This document shows, in pieces, positions 63,394-64,000 of a stretch of 64,000 nucleotides of DNA. Source of the DNA: Apteryx mantelli (lineage: Eukaryota; Chordata; Aves; Apterygiformes; Apterygidae); contig NC_089980.1 in NCBI RefSeq assembly GCF_036417845.1, forward strand, positions 46,498,501-46,562,500, written 5' to 3'. Each line of letters opens with the position of its first letter. Position 1 is the stretch's first letter. The notes beneath the pieces were generated by a model, which had not been told where the DNA came from, did not search any database, and was given only the letters and a program-made list of their open reading frames with translations. Both the position numbers and the translations under genes were made by a program.

Positions 63394-64000
63394 GCTGGGC
63401 CTACATTATGTCTCAATGAAAATCTGCAGGTACCTCCCTTCCACTAACTTCTGTATCACCTCAACCCCTCCAAACACAAAGTTGTCTAAATCTTGTCTAC
63501 AGCCTATTAGGCATGAAAAACTATCAAAATTGCTATTTTTGTAAGCAAATCCCAAAGTGTCCCTGGCTTTGGAGACTGGTGAAAAACTTTCCCAGAAAAG
63601 TAATATTTTGTTCTGGACTACAGCCAGATGAAAGCACTTACAGCCAACTGAGATAGTGACAAGACTAAGAGCACTGGTGAGATCACTGGCCTCACCATCC
63701 TCCTCCGAATGTACCATAACATACCTGGCCTGCTATGATAATTCTGAGACACATATTTTTTCACGCCTCCCCCCCCCCCCACCTCACTCATAGTTTCCCC
63801 TATTTCCCCCCACTAGTATTTTTAATGGAAGCTCATGATATGTTTTCTTTTGTTTTTTGCTTCTTATTTTTGTTTGTTCCCAGGACAAAACCTTGAACCT
63901 TATGCATGCAAGCCTTGTTGTTCCTTGGGCCTTTCTCTATACTACCTTTGAGAGCTGAACTTGAGTTCAGAGTGGTTTGCAAAAACCATGTATCTCAGGC

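Larger units (their letters stand above)
54591..64000. other. Presumed VIT intron or upstream region
   Basis: More than 9 kb upstream of the first recognised VIT exon holds no exon I can support on the minus strand. There is no LCCL-like VYGTDVYASYSSVCG segment and no Cys-rich or Thr-rich linker with splice sites. Content includes GC-rich patches at 55210-55510 and 60170-60610, a pyrimidine tract at 59850-59912, a CAGCA-rich stretch at 62111-62140, a compound microsatellite at 63284-63393 and a C run near 63768-63780. Confidence 0.5.

Noticed and set aside
1..64000. tRNA, rRNA, CRISPR arrays, operons or a prokaryote-type defence system
   Set aside because: Nothing of this kind was seen. All solid coding sequence is two spliced vertebrate genes.

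Overview
This window is vertebrate nuclear DNA, most likely from a bird. It is AT-rich. Its recognisable interspersed repeats are CR1 LINEs, one with the avian CR1 3' octamer end, plus one ERV-type solo LTR. No Alu- or L1-like sequence was seen. The coding content is short exons bounded by splice signals, separated by introns and intergenic DNA.

Two genes are present and they converge tail to tail. On the + strand is the 3' two thirds of STRN (striatin): 13 coding exons from 6372 to the stop codon at 32936. They encode the C-terminal 560 residues, which are the acidic linker, the basic KKERKGKKGVK region and the complete WD40 propeller. The exons for the N-terminal caveolin-binding, coiled-coil and calmodulin-binding part were not found and probably lie left of position 1. 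On the - strand is the 3' part of VIT (vitrin): five exons from 54590 down to the stop codon at 48015. They encode 389 residues, which are both von Willebrand factor A domains. The LCCL domain and signal peptide exons were not found and probably lie right of position 64000. Assignment to STRN and VIT, rather than the paralogues STRN3 and COCH, rests on diagnostic residues in nearly every exon and on the known STRN-VIT neighbourhood in other vertebrates.

Layout: 1-6371 is presumably STRN intron. 6372-32936 holds STRN exons, with CR1 pieces at 8140, 10745 and 19065 in introns. 32937 to about 42-45 kb is STRN 3' UTR or downstream sequence, with several polyadenylation signals, Pumilio-type motifs, an ancient CR1/L3-like fragment and an AT/GT microsatellite. 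45-47.3 kb is the intergenic gap. 47.3-54.6 kb is the VIT 3' UTR and exons, with the solo LTR in an intron. 54.6-64 kb shows no VIT exon I can recognise, and has a GC/CpG-rich patch at about 60.2-60.6 kb and a compound CATA/CA/TA microsatellite at 63.3 kb.

The two genes have no known shared pathway. Striatin is an intracellular scaffold and PP2A regulatory subunit (STRIPAK complex), and vitrin is a secreted matrix protein. I see no prokaryote-type operon, CRISPR array or new multi-gene system. The most interesting observations concern STRN splicing: a stop-free, in-frame 87-nt intron inside a WD repeat, a GC-AG intron, a NAGNAG acceptor and a microsatellite beside a donor site.
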